Source: Gardnerella vaginalis 1500E (GTDB lineage: Bacteria > Actinomycetota > Actinomycetes > Actinomycetales > Bifidobacteriaceae). Taken from it: a stretch of DNA of 64,000 nucleotides. The DNA lies in NCBI RefSeq assembly GCF_000263595.1, contig NZ_ADES01000001.1, positions 124,001 through 188,000 of the forward strand, in the 5' to 3' direction. Position numbers and translations under genes: made by a program. Below, one piece after another: positions 1-9,052 of the stretch (positions are counted from its first letter, which is position 1; each line of letters starts with the position of its first letter). The notes under the pieces were generated by a model. It was given only the letters and a program-made list of their open reading frames with translations. It had not been told where the DNA came from and did not search any database.

Positions 1-2
1 CG

Positions 3-524
3 GTTAAATATGAGAAAGATGAAGCTCATAAAGCTTATTCGTTGCGTCGTAGATGGACTCGCATAGGTATTGTTCTAGGAATTTTGCTTGGATTGTTGAT
101 TATTTCTGGTGCTGGTTATGGAGTTTATTCGTGGACTCAAACGCAGTATTACATTAGCCAGAACAATGATCGCGTTGTTATTTATCAAGGTGTTCCAACA
201 AATATTTTCGGAATTGCATTATCTCACGAAGTTGAATCAACCGATATTCCTGTAAAAAATCTTGATAAATCATGGCAGGATCAATTGCGTGAAGGTATTA
301 GTTTTGGAAGTTTAGCTGAAGCTCGCGGTCATGCTTCTTTAATTCGTCGAGAAATGTTCCAGCGTGCGAAAGAAAAATTAAATGCTAAGCGTCAGAAAAA
401 AATAGTTTCTTCAAATGATAGTAAAAGCAGCAAAGATGGTAAAAGCAGTAAAGACAGCGTAGATAGTAAGGAAAATAAGGATAATAAAGACAATAATGCG
501 CAGCAAGGGGGTAAATCCTCATGA
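3..524 (+). CDS. pstP: PP2C-type Ser/Thr phosphatase PstP, C-terminal part (5' end outside window)
   Basis: The reading frame is open to the left edge of the window, so only the C-terminal part of the protein is seen. A transmembrane helix (IGIVLGILLGLLIISGAG) follows a basic stretch. An extracellular segment with YYISQNNDRVVIYQGV comes next and fits the outer domain of actinobacterial PstP/PrpC phosphatases. The tail is rich in Ser, Lys, Asp and Asn and looks disordered. The PP2C catalytic domain itself lies outside the window, so the call rests on this tail and on the gene order pstP-rodA-pbpA-pknA-pknB. In that family the enzyme removes phosphates placed by PknA and PknB. The stop overlaps the rodA start by 4 bases (ATGA), which suggests translational coupling. 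Confidence 0.82.
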   Translation, partial: VKYEKDEAHKAYSLRRRWTRIGIVLGILLGLLIISGAGYGVYSWTQTQYYISQNNDRVVIYQGVPTNIFGIALSHEVESTDIPVKNLDKSWQDQLREGISFGSLAEARGHASLIRREMFQRAKEKLNAKRQKKIVSSNDSKSSKDGKSSKDSVDSKENKDNKDNNAQQGGKSS

Positions 525-2020
525 ATTTGATTGCTACGCGTATTAGGCAGATAGCATTATTGCTTTTTGCGATTCTTGTTTCAGCAATTGCATTTTTGCA
601 AATGTTCTTTCGTATAGACAGTTGCATATCAGCTAATTATGTTGCAATGCTAACAATTGTTATGCTGCTATTCTTAGTATTTTGGGGTGTGCTTCTTGTT
701 AAGCAACCTTATGCTAGTCAAGCAATTTTGCCATGTATTATGCTTCTTACAGCAATAGGAACAGTTCTTATTGCAAGAATTGATAAGCAAAATAATACTG
801 ATATTGCTATTAAACAGTTAGTGTGGGTGTGTGTAGCGCTTATATTATCTATTATTTTTGTTATTGTGCTGCAAGATTATCGCATATTAAGGCGTTTTTC
901 TTATGTAAATATGGTAATCGGCTTAGTTTTGCTTCTTTCTCCTATGATTCCAGGATTAGGAAAAGAAATTGGCGGTGCGAGAATTTGGATTGGTTTTGGG
1001 AATCACACTGTGCAACCTGGAGAATTTGCTAAGCTTTTCCTAGCTTTCTTCTTTGCAGCGTATTTGTTTAATCATCGCGACAGGCTTGCTGTAGGAGGGA
1101 AGAAAGTTTTTGGAGTGCATTTGCCAAGATTGCAAGATATGGGTCCTATTGCGTTAGTTTGGGCTGTATCAATGGGCGTATTAGTTGTGCAGCATGATCT
1201 TGGCACTTCTCTTATGTTCTTTGCTATGTTTGTGTCAATGCTTTATGTTGCCACAGGTCGCAAAGGTTGGTTGGTTGTTGGAGTTATTGCATTCATATTA
1301 GGCTGCTTAGCTGCAGTAAAGTTATTCGCACATGTGCAGTATCGTGTGGATGCTTGGCTTCACCCGTTTGATAATGCTGTGTATAACAGGTTCCCTGGAG
1401 GTTCGGCTCAGATTGTATCTGGATTATTTGGTCTTGCAGCCGGAGGAACTACGGGAACAGGTTTAGGTCAGGGGCATCCTTCTTTAACGCCGCTAGCTAA
1501 TTCTGATTTTATTTATGCTTCTATTGGTGAAGAACTTGGTCTTACTGGACTTCTTGCAGTATTAGTTTTGTATTTAATTATTATTACTTCCGGAATGATT
1601 ACCGCAATGAAAATTAAAGATGGCTTCGGTAAATTATTAGCATCCGGTCTTGTTTTTACTATGGCATTCCAAGTATTTACTGTTGTTGGTGGTATTACTT
1701 TGGTTATACCTTTAACAGGTTTGACCTTGCCATATATGGCTGCTGGCGGGTCTTCATTAGTAGCAAATTATTTGCTTGCAGCATTACTTATTGTTATTTC
1801 TAACTCTGCGAATAAACCTGAATCAGCTCCAGTTTCCGACGCATTTCAGTATGAGGCTTTGGCAGCATTGCGTGAGCGAGAATTACAGGAGAGAAGTCGT
1901 AGTAAATCTGAAAATAATGATCTTGGTGAAAGTAGTTTAATTAATAGTCAGGAAGAAGCGAATAATATGAATAACTCAACCCTTGTTTCTTCGCAGGAAC
2001 GAGGTGAGACAAATGAATAA
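521..2020 (+). CDS. rodA: RodA/FtsW/SpoVE-family peptidoglycan glycosyltransferase
   Basis: A 499-residue polytopic membrane protein of the SEDS family, which polymerises lipid II into glycan strands together with a class B PBP. Many hydrophobic helices are visible. SEDS-typical segments are GGARIWIGFGNHTVQPGEFAKL and, nearer the C-terminus, YASIGEELGLTGLLAVL and TGLTLPYMAAGGSSLVANY. A cytoplasmic tail rich in Ser, Glu and Asn follows the last helix. It overlaps pstP by 4 bases upstream. The downstream pbpA start lies inside its last codons, so the five genes form one operon. The neighbouring class B PBP is its expected partner in cell elongation or polar growth. Confidence 0.95.
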   Translation: MNLIATRIRQIALLLFAILVSAIAFLQMFFRIDSCISANYVAMLTIVMLLFLVFWGVLLVKQPYASQAILPCIMLLTAIGTVLIARIDKQNNTDIAIKQLVWVCVALILSIIFVIVLQDYRILRRFSYVNMVIGLVLLLSPMIPGLGKEIGGARIWIGFGNHTVQPGEFAKLFLAFFFAAYLFNHRDRLAVGGKKVFGVHLPRLQDMGPIALVWAVSMGVLVVQHDLGTSLMFFAMFVSMLYVATGRKGWLVVGVIAFILGCLAAVKLFAHVQYRVDAWLHPFDNAVYNRFPGGSAQIVSGLFGLAAGGTTGTGLGQGHPSLTPLANSDFIYASIGEELGLTGLLAVLVLYLIIITSGMITAMKIKDGFGKLLASGLVFTMAFQVFTVVGGITLVIPLTGLTLPYMAAGGSSLVANYLLAALLIVISNSANKPESAPVSDAFQYEALAALRERELQERSRSKSENNDLGESSLINSQEEANNMNNSTLVSSQERGETNE

Positions 2021-3479
2021 AAGCTTAAAAGAATTATTCATTGCTGTACTAGTATTGTTCGTTATACTTGGTGTTTCAAGTACTATCATTACCTCTATTA
2101 ATGCTAATGCTTTAAATGCTGATCCTAGAAATCGTAGAGCCTTATATCATGAGTTTGGATCTCCTAGAGGGGCAATTCTTACTTCGGATGGAATTGTTAT
2201 TGCTAAATCAGATTCCTCTAAAGACGCATTCGTGTATCAGCGCAAATATTCTAACGGTCCTGTATATTCTCCAATTACAGGCTACTTTTCTATTAGTCAG
2301 CGTGCAGATAGAGGTATTGAAGCTTCTAGGAATAGTTTATTAAGCGGAGAATCTGACGCATTATTCTGGCAACGATTCAGATCTTTGTTTACTGGAGTTA
2401 CAAACCGCGGAGCTTCTATTGAAACATCAATTGATTCAAAATTGCAGAATCTCGCCTATAATCTTCTAAAAGACAAAGATGGTGCTCTTGTTGCAATTGA
2501 GCCAAAAACTGGCAGGATTCGCGCAATGGTTAGTACACCAAGTTATGATCCTAATATTCTTGCCATGCACAATATTGGTGATGTAAATAAGTCTTACGAA
2601 CAAATAACATCAGATGTTTGGAATCCAATGTTAAATCGTACGATTTCTGAGCTTTACGCACCTGGTTCTACATTTAAAACTATTGTTGCTGCCACGGCAC
2701 TAGAAACTGGAAAATATCAGCCAGATACGCTAATACCTGCTGGTGAGAAATACGTTCTTCCTGGAACAAGTGTTGCTTTAACTAATGTTGTTTCTCAAGC
2801 AAATGGTACTGATGGAAAAATTTCGTTTGAAGACGCGTTAGCTTATTCTTCAAATACTGCATTCGCTCAGTTGGGCAATTCTTTGGGTTCTGATGCGATT
2901 GTAAAACAGTCAAAAAAATTCGGCTTCTTTGATTCTCTTTCTATAGATGGATCTGATTCTACAGGTTTCCCAATGAGATCCGTAAGTTCAACATTTTCTC
3001 TTAAACCAACTCCAGACAGATTAGCTTTGGAATCTATTGGACAAGGTGACGCAAAAGTTACGCCTTTACAAAATGCTATGATTGCAGCAGCTATAGCAAA
3101 TAACGGTACGCTTATGAAACCTACGCTTGTAGATTGTGTGCGTTCAAGTGACTTGTCTGTGTTGTCGCAAACGAAGCCAACAATTATGAATCAAGCCATG
3201 AGCAGCGATAGTGCTGCAAAACTATCCGCTATGATGCAAGCTGTAGTAATAAAAGAAAATCCAAATCTCGCATTACCGAATATGCATGTTGCTGCAAAAA
3301 CAGGTACTGCACAGATTGGAGTGAATAATCAGTCTGCAAATGGGTGGGTTATTGGATTTGCTCCGGCAGAAGATCCTAAAATAGCTATAGCTGTAATTGT
3401 TCACAATACTAATGTTCTGGGCAGTTATGCAGCAGGACCAATTATGCGACAAGTGATGAAGGAGGCGCTTACACAATGA
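2013..3479 (+). CDS. pbpA: Penicillin-binding protein 2 (class B transpeptidase PbpA)
   Basis: A 488-residue membrane-anchored DD-transpeptidase that cross-links peptidoglycan made by RodA. The N-terminal helix is LFIAVLVLFVILGVSS. All three penicillin-binding motifs are present: S219-T-F-K (SxxK, nucleophile Ser219), S279-S-N (SxN) and K429-T-G (KTG). The ATG at 2013 is preferred over an in-frame TTG 30 bases upstream, because a GAGGTGAG ribosome-binding site lies at 2001-2008. It overlaps rodA by 8 bases and pknA by 4. The length is close to that of mycobacterial PbpA. Confidence 0.95.
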   Translation: MNKSLKELFIAVLVLFVILGVSSTIITSINANALNADPRNRRALYHEFGSPRGAILTSDGIVIAKSDSSKDAFVYQRKYSNGPVYSPITGYFSISQRADRGIEASRNSLLSGESDALFWQRFRSLFTGVTNRGASIETSIDSKLQNLAYNLLKDKDGALVAIEPKTGRIRAMVSTPSYDPNILAMHNIGDVNKSYEQITSDVWNPMLNRTISELYAPGSTFKTIVAATALETGKYQPDTLIPAGEKYVLPGTSVALTNVVSQANGTDGKISFEDALAYSSNTAFAQLGNSLGSDAIVKQSKKFGFFDSLSIDGSDSTGFPMRSVSSTFSLKPTPDRLALESIGQGDAKVTPLQNAMIAAAIANNGTLMKPTLVDCVRSSDLSVLSQTKPTIMNQAMSSDSAAKLSAMMQAVVIKENPNLALPNMHVAAKTGTAQIGVNNQSANGWVIGFAPAEDPKIAIAVIVHNTNVLGSYAAGPIMRQVMKEALTQ

Positions 3480-4438
3480 AACTTGTTGAAGGACAGTTAG
3501 TTCATCATCGTTATCGACTGGATCGCCGCCTTGCTCAAGGCGGTATGGGAGAAGTCTGGAAAGGCTTTGATATTCAACTTGGGCGAATTGTTGCTATTAA
3601 AGCGCTGCGTACGGATACTGCGAATGTAGAAGCAAAGTTGCGTAGGCTTCGTGCGGAAGCTCATAATTCGGCAAATCTTGCGCACCCGAATATTGCAGCA
3701 CTATTTGACTATTATGAGCATGATGGCATTGGCTTCTTAATTATGGAGTACGTGCCAAGCAAGTCGTTAGCAGATTTGTATCATAAAGAAAAAGCTATTG
3801 ATCCAACCAGACTGTTGCCTATTCTTATTCAAACAGCACGAGGGCTTTTTGTAGCTCACTCGCATGGTGTTATTCACCGTGATGTAAAACCTGCAAATAT
3901 TATGGTTTCTGAAACAGGAAACGTAAAAATTACCGATTTTGGTGTTTCTTATTCAAGTAATCAGGAGCAGATTACTCAGGACGGTATGGTAGTTGGCACA
4001 GCACAATACATTTCTCCTGAACAAGCACAAGGTGAACAAGCAACAGCACAATCTGATATTTACTCATTAGGAGTTGTTGCGTACGAAGGGTTATGCGGGC
4101 ATAGGCCGTTTACAGGAGCTACTCCGGTAGATATTGCTGCAGCTCATGTTAATGATTCTGTTCCGCCATTGCCGGAAAATGTTGATTTGCAATTAAGACA
4201 GTTTATTATGTCGATGCTTGCAAAAGATCCAAAAGATCGACCAAAAGATGCGCTTGTTGTGGCAAAAGTTTTATCTCGTATTGAACGTAGGCTGCTTGAT
4301 CAAGAAACAGCTTTTAACAATACAACAGGATTTATTTCTACAGATTCTCGACAGACGCGATGTATTAAGAGTATGCCGCAGAATCAAGTAAATATTATTA
4401 ACATTTTGAATACCAATAATCGCAAGGAGCAGCAATGA
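3476..4438 (+). CDS. pknA: Ser/Thr protein kinase PknA
   Basis: A 320-residue Hanks-type kinase. The glycine-rich loop is LAQGGMGEVWKG, the VAIKAL lysine follows, the catalytic loop is H134-R-D-V-K-P-A-N, and the metal-binding motif is DFG followed by VS. The activation loop leads to GTAQYISPEQA. Unlike PknB it has no clear transmembrane helix or sensor domain after the catalytic core, only about 50 polar residues, so it looks cytosolic. It overlaps pbpA and pknB by 4 bases on each side. Family knowledge links PknA with PknB in phosphorylating cell-division and wall-synthesis proteins. Confidence 0.93.
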   Translation: MKLVEGQLVHHRYRLDRRLAQGGMGEVWKGFDIQLGRIVAIKALRTDTANVEAKLRRLRAEAHNSANLAHPNIAALFDYYEHDGIGFLIMEYVPSKSLADLYHKEKAIDPTRLLPILIQTARGLFVAHSHGVIHRDVKPANIMVSETGNVKITDFGVSYSSNQEQITQDGMVVGTAQYISPEQAQGEQATAQSDIYSLGVVAYEGLCGHRPFTGATPVDIAAAHVNDSVPPLPENVDLQLRQFIMSMLAKDPKDRPKDALVVAKVLSRIERRLLDQETAFNNTTGFISTDSRQTRCIKSMPQNQVNIINILNTNNRKEQQ

Positions 4439-6450
4439 ATACCACAATGCCCACCTCATTAGCGAATGGTCGATATGAATTAGGAGAACTTATTGGCCGC
4501 GGCGGCATGGCGGAAGTGCGTGTTGCGGTAGATAAGCGTCTAGGTCGTACTGTTGCTGTGAAAATCATGCGTTCTGATTTAGCGAACGATGAAATCTTCC
4601 TGTCTAGATTCCGCAGGGAAGCTCACGCAATTGCGCAAATGAACAACCCTAATATTGTTAATATTTATGATTCTGGTGAAGAATCTGTTACTACCGATAA
4701 CGGCTTGGAAGAGCGCCTTCCTTATCTAGTAATGGAGTATATTAAAGGAAAAACACTGCGCGATATTCTTAAGATGAATGGTGCCTTAAGCCAGCGTGAC
4801 GCTGAACAAGTTATGCTTGGTGTGCTTAATGCTTTGGAATATTCGCACAGAATGGGAATTATTCACCGTGATATTAAGCCTGGAAATATTATGATTTCCG
4901 AGCAGGGCATTGTGAAGGTGATGGACTTCGGCATTGCTCGTGCTCTTGACGATTCTGCAACAACTATGACGCAGTCTCAAGGTGTTGTTGGAACTGCACA
5001 ATATTTGTCTCCAGAGCAGGCTCGCGGAGAGCAAGTAGACATGCGCTCTGACTTGTATTCTGCAGGATGCGTACTTTATGAAATGCTTACTGGCCGCCCG
5101 CCATTTATTGGTGATTCTGCTGTAGCTATTGCATACCAGCATGTTTCTGAAGTTGCAACTCCTTTGAGCACTCTTGTGCCTGGAATGCCTTCGATGTGGG
5201 ATAAAATTTGTGCTAAGGCAATGGCAAAAGACCGTCAGAATCGTTATGCTACAGCTTCAGAATTTAAGAATGATATTTTAGCGTTTATGAACGGCGGAGT
5301 TCCTGTTGCAGCAGCTTTTAATCCGCTTACTGATTTAGCGAATATGAAAGCTCGCAAACAAGCTGAGCAAACAGCTGCAACAATGGCTATTAATGCTACT
5401 GATGGTGCTGCAACGCAATCGTTTAACCCTATTACAGGTCAGGTTGAGTCATCAATTGCATTTGCTCCAAGCACTCGTGCAGCTCAACGTGCCCAATCAC
5501 AAGCTAAGCGTCGTAAGCGTGTTGTAATAGGTTCTATTATTGGTGCTTTTGTTGCAATCGTTGTGTTAGCGGGCGTTTTGTTTATGATGGGTCATAATCG
5601 AATGTCTGGTAATATTGTTGTTCCAACATTTATGGAAACAACCACTCAGGATGCGGCTAGGGAAAAACTTAGAGCATTAGGATTAGTTCCGGATATTCGT
5701 GAAGACGATCATTCTTCTCAGCCTGAAGGCACGTTTACAAAACAGTCTCCGCGTGGTGGCGAGCATGTTGCGTCTGGTACTAAAGTTACGGTTTGGTTCT
5801 CTGTAGGACCTCAATCAACACGTGTTCCGGATGTGAGCGGTAAATCGCAGGAAGCAGCTCGTAAGATACTAGAACATGCTGGTTTTAAGATTGCTAATGT
5901 TCGAGTAGAAGATAGTGCTGATGTGAAGAAAGATCATGTGACTCGCACTGATCCGGATGCTGATTCCTTCGCAGATAAAGGTACTTTGATTACGCTTTAT
6001 ATTGCTTCTGGTTTAACTAAGATTCCTGATGGTCTTGTGGGCCAGAGCAAGGATATTGTGATTAGTCAGCTGCAAAATCTTGGTTTTACTGCGGATGTTG
6101 TAAAGGAAGATTCAGATAGTGTGCCTGAAGATTCTGTAACCCGATTAAACCCTAATTCCGGATCTTCGGTTAAGCCTCATAGCTCGATTACAGTCTATGT
6201 GTCACAAGGCTCGCCGAAGGTAGAAGTGCCGCATATTGATCTTGGTACTATTACGTTTAAGCAGGCTAAGAAAATACTTGAAGCAAAGGGCTTAAGAGTA
6301 GTTTCTGATTCTACTTCTAATAAAGATGATGACGTAGTAATCGGCATGTCTGAAGATGCTGGAACTAAGGTAGATAAAGGTTCTGCAATCACGTTGGTTA
6401 CGAGACCAGGACTTAGTTCTTCTTCAGATAGTGATACTCAAAGTAAGTGA
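4435..6450 (+). CDS. pknB: Ser/Thr protein kinase PknB with PASTA sensor domains
   Basis: A 671-residue transmembrane receptor kinase. The kinase domain spans roughly residues 10-280, with GRGGMAEVRVA, VAVKIM, H144-R-D-I-K-P-G-N, DFGIA and GTAQYLSPEQA. A basic juxtamembrane region leads to one helix at about 363-384. Roughly four extracellular PASTA repeats follow, recognisable by recurring VPD(V/L)xGxSxxxAxxxL patterns and ending in SxGS or SxGT-like segments. PASTA domains in this family sense muropeptides or lipid II. The gene is last in the pstP operon and ends shortly before a strong terminator. Confidence 0.95.
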   Translation: MNTTMPTSLANGRYELGELIGRGGMAEVRVAVDKRLGRTVAVKIMRSDLANDEIFLSRFRREAHAIAQMNNPNIVNIYDSGEESVTTDNGLEERLPYLVMEYIKGKTLRDILKMNGALSQRDAEQVMLGVLNALEYSHRMGIIHRDIKPGNIMISEQGIVKVMDFGIARALDDSATTMTQSQGVVGTAQYLSPEQARGEQVDMRSDLYSAGCVLYEMLTGRPPFIGDSAVAIAYQHVSEVATPLSTLVPGMPSMWDKICAKAMAKDRQNRYATASEFKNDILAFMNGGVPVAAAFNPLTDLANMKARKQAEQTAATMAINATDGAATQSFNPITGQVESSIAFAPSTRAAQRAQSQAKRRKRVVIGSIIGAFVAIVVLAGVLFMMGHNRMSGNIVVPTFMETTTQDAAREKLRALGLVPDIREDDHSSQPEGTFTKQSPRGGEHVASGTKVTVWFSVGPQSTRVPDVSGKSQEAARKILEHAGFKIANVRVEDSADVKKDHVTRTDPDADSFADKGTLITLYIASGLTKIPDGLVGQSKDIVISQLQNLGFTADVVKEDSDSVPEDSVTRLNPNSGSSVKPHSSITVYVSQGSPKVEVPHIDLGTITFKQAKKILEAKGLRVVSDSTSNKDDDVVIGMSEDAGTKVDKGSAITLVTRPGLSSSSDSDTQSK

Positions 6451-6489
6451 TATTAGATACTAGAAAATATTATGAGAATCGAATAAAAA

Positions 6490-6520
6490 TAAGGGCGATA
6501 ACTTTTAAGTATCGCCCTTA
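6490..6520. terminator. Bidirectional terminator between pknB and the sortase gene
   Basis: An 11-bp inverted repeat (TAAGGGCGATA, then TATCGCCCTTA) encloses a 9-base loop. It is followed by T-rich DNA on the + side and preceded by A-rich DNA that gives a U tract on the - side. It can stop both converging transcripts. Confidence 0.88.
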
Positions 6521-6607
6521 TTTGTGTATTTATTTTTATTAGAATCTATTCGAGTATGTTCTAAATCTAATTAGACCTTTCAATTAGATCTTTCAACTAG
6601 ATTTATT

Positions 6608-7714
6608 TCATACAGTTGTTGTGTAATTAGACATCTGCTGCAGGAATGGAATCGTTGCAGCTGCCCAAGGAAATACCCATTGGAATAGAGCTAATATGAT
6701 GAACAAATGAATTAGGATTGCAAGAATCCAACGAATTGCTGTAATGCCTGGTTGTATTAAAAGGATTCCGCCAAAAATGCTTGCATCCGGCTTTTTCCTT
6801 CTTCCTACGCGAATTTCGCGAAGTGCAGGCCACTGCCAAGCAATAGCGCCAGCCGCAAAAATAACAATATAAAGCACTGCAATAACAAGCATTACTGGAA
6901 CAAGTGAAGAAAGCTGAGAAACAAGAGACTGCTGCTCATTGTTAATAAACTTTACCTTTCCTTGCTCATCAATTGTGGAAAGCTCTTTTGGAATACCATC
7001 GCTAATGTTTGCCCAATAAGCTAACTTAGCGTAGCTAATCCAGCGATGTGTTGCAGTAGTATACTTAGGCTCGCATGTAGTTAGAGTAAGAATACGTTTT
7101 GTTGGCTTTTCGTTAGGATGTTCAGGGTTTGGAGCGATTACTTCACCGTGATCTGGTGTAACAATCTTATAAGAAGTGTACTTATATACGAACCAGTAAT
7201 CTTTAGTCCTAACAACAATAGCATCGCCAGGTTTAAGCAAGTCAACATCGCCCAAAGGCTGTCCGTAACCATTGCGGTGTCCAGCTACTGCGAAATTGCC
7301 GATTTCTCCAGGCATTTGAGTTTCTGGATAGTGCCCTAAGCCACGTTTGCTCAAAATATCTGGTGTTGTTCCTTCGATAATATTACGCTCCCACTGGTTT
7401 CCGAAGCGAGGAACATACAGGCGAGCTATTAAAACGTCCCCTTTTGGCTTGCTAACTTTTGGCGGCTCGCCATTTTGAGGTAAAGCAATCTTTGTTTTGT
7501 CACCTGTTTTAGGATTCTTCCAAGATGTTTCTTTACGTGCTTCTACCTGATTGTGCTCTGCTTGAGCTCCAGTCCACCACATTTGCCATGCAATATATAG
7601 CGCACACATAATTGCAAAAGCGATTAAAACTTCGCCAATAACTCCGGCAAGTTGCCAGCAGAAGTTGGAGCCTTTGCTCTTCGTATCATTTTCCTGCGTG
7701 TAAGCAGCCTGCAT
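6608..7714 (-). CDS. Class E-like sortase with extra C-terminal membrane helices
   Basis: A 368-residue transpeptidase that should attach surface proteins to the wall. The N-terminal helix lies at about residues 25-46. The sortase core carries His146 (in AGHRNGYG), Cys214 (in LTLTTCEP) and Arg224 (in ATHRW), the complete catalytic triad. Actinobacterial class E sortases, which favour LAxTG signals, sit at this position beside pknB, DUF881 and crgA. The C-terminal third is longer than a usual class E enzyme and contains two further hydrophobic helices (around VMLVIAVLYIVIFAAGAIAW and WILAILIHLFIILALFQWVF). A surface lipase at 42868-45678 carries LANTG and is a plausible substrate. The class assignment is inferred from motifs and context. 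Confidence 0.87.
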   Translation of the reverse strand: MQAAYTQENDTKSKGSNFCWQLAGVIGEVLIAFAIMCALYIAWQMWWTGAQAEHNQVEARKETSWKNPKTGDKTKIALPQNGEPPKVSKPKGDVLIARLYVPRFGNQWERNIIEGTTPDILSKRGLGHYPETQMPGEIGNFAVAGHRNGYGQPLGDVDLLKPGDAIVVRTKDYWFVYKYTSYKIVTPDHGEVIAPNPEHPNEKPTKRILTLTTCEPKYTTATHRWISYAKLAYWANISDGIPKELSTIDEQGKVKFINNEQQSLVSQLSSLVPVMLVIAVLYIVIFAAGAIAWQWPALREIRVGRRKKPDASIFGGILLIQPGITAIRWILAILIHLFIILALFQWVFPWAAATIPFLQQMSNYTTTV

Positions 7715-7756
7715 AATACGTTACTCCTTTATGATGTGAAGGTCTTGCGACACAAA

Positions 7757-8509
7757 TCATTTATTTAGTTCTTTAAGCACGGATGCGTACCTTAATGGTT
7801 GTAACAAAGCAGATGCTTCTGGGAATTTCAAATTCTCCTTCTTTTCTACTTTCCATCCTAATCCAAATGAACTTACGTATTCCTTGTAGGTGTGTATGGC
7901 TGGTGAATTATTAAGCGCATCAACCATATCGTCTACTGGGCCAATAGCAGATATTTTATACGGTGGCGAGTACTGATGGCCTTGAAGCATAAGCACGTTT
8001 CCAATGCAAATTACTGCAGAATTAAACAAAACGCGCTGATCTTGTATGGTCATAGCTTCTGCGCCGCCTTGCCAAAGCGCATTTACAACGGATTCAATAT
8101 CTTGCTGGTGAATAACATAATCGTTAATATTTACAGAAGTTCCAGAACCGTTTACTGCGCCTTTCCACAGAGAAGAATCGTTGAGAGTTACTACGATTCC
8201 AGGTCCTTCAAGCTTAGGAAGAACAGTGCTGCTACCGGTATCTGAAGAATCTTTATTCTCATTACTGCTTACGAGAGTTTTGTTGAGCAAACTAATTCTG
8301 GAATCTAAATCTTTAATATCTTCTCGCAAAGATTTTGTGCGCTGCGAGTTTCTTTCAACCATTTGACTTGTGTTGGAAGTAACGAAAGCTGTGCGGTTGA
8401 CTCGTAGATTAGTAACAAATAAATATCCTGTAAGAAAGATAGCAACGGCAACAGCAACACTACTTAACAACGAGCGTTGAGCTCTATGTTTTCCTGTTCT
8501 TTTTACCAT
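7757..8509 (-). CDS. DUF881 family membrane-anchored protein
   Basis: A 250-residue protein. A basic N-terminus is followed by one helix (SLLSSVAVAVAIFLTGYLFV) and a coiled-coil segment (about residues 45-75). The DUF881 domain has EGPGIVVTLNDSS, then VVNALWQGGAEAMTIQDQRV and ISAIGPVDDMVDALN. DUF881 proteins (YlxW/YlxX in Firmicutes, the Rv0012 type in mycobacteria) are common next to crgA and pknB. Their biochemical role is not established. The gene lies upstream of the sortase on the same strand and is divergent from crgA. Confidence 0.9.
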   Translation of the reverse strand: MVKRTGKHRAQRSLLSSVAVAVAIFLTGYLFVTNLRVNRTAFVTSNTSQMVERNSQRTKSLREDIKDLDSRISLLNKTLVSSNENKDSSDTGSSTVLPKLEGPGIVVTLNDSSLWKGAVNGSGTSVNINDYVIHQQDIESVVNALWQGGAEAMTIQDQRVLFNSAVICIGNVLMLQGHQYSPPYKISAIGPVDDMVDALNNSPAIHTYKEYVSSFGLGWKVEKKENLKFPEASALLQPLRYASVLKELNK

Positions 8510-8586
8510 AATTTGCTCTCATTCTTCCTACGTTCGAGTGTAACCACTATTATAGCGTGTAGCCGATTGATTGGAGAGTTACAGTT

Positions 8587-8979
8587 ATGGCTGATGAGAA
8601 ATTGCACACGACTGCAGCTGACGACGCTGCAAAGAAGAGCGATACGTCAAATGAGAATACTTATGGCGTTCCTATGGATGAAGTCGAAGCAGTGTTGAAT
8701 GCTACTGCAGATAAAGCATCGCTTTCTCCACAAATTCAGAAGATGATGCAGCGTCAAGCAGAAAATAGGCGTCGAGTTGAAGAAAGTATTAAAGGTGCTA
8801 AGGCTAATGCAGCATGGTTCGTGCCACTGTTCTGCGCGTTGATGGTTATTGGCTTAGTGTGGGCTGTTGTGTATTACTTGAATCCTATGCTGCCAATCCC
8901 AGGAATTGGAGCATGGAATCTACTTATTGCTTTCGGATTTGTTGTAGTTGGTTTCTTAATGACCATGTGGTGGCGTTAA
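8587..8979 (+). CDS. crgA: Cell division protein CrgA
   Basis: A 130-residue protein. A charged N-terminal half (residues 1-75) is followed by two transmembrane helices (WFVPLFCALMVIGLVWAVVYY and WNLLIAFGFVVVGFLMTMWW), with NPMLPIPGIGAWN between them. This is the actinobacterial CrgA arrangement. CrgA is a small septum-associated factor that interacts with FtsZ, FtsI and wall enzymes. The N-terminal extension is longer than the roughly 90 residues of mycobacterial CrgA. GGAGAG at about 8572 supports the ATG at 8587. Confidence 0.9.
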   Translation: MADEKLHTTAADDAAKKSDTSNENTYGVPMDEVEAVLNATADKASLSPQIQKMMQRQAENRRRVEESIKGAKANAAWFVPLFCALMVIGLVWAVVYYLNPMLPIPGIGAWNLLIAFGFVVVGFLMTMWWR

Positions 8980-9011
8980 TACAATTACGACTAATTTAAA
9001 AAACGATTCTA

Positions 9012-9046
9012 TTAAAGTAGCTGCGCGTTTTGTGTGGCTACTTTAA
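9012..9046. terminator. Bidirectional terminator between crgA and the methyltransferase gene
   Basis: A perfect 10-bp inverted repeat (TTAAAGTAGC, then GCTACTTTAA) has a 15-base loop and is followed by TTATTTTTATT on the + strand. It lies between convergent genes. Confidence 0.8.
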
Positions 9047-9052
9047 TTATTT

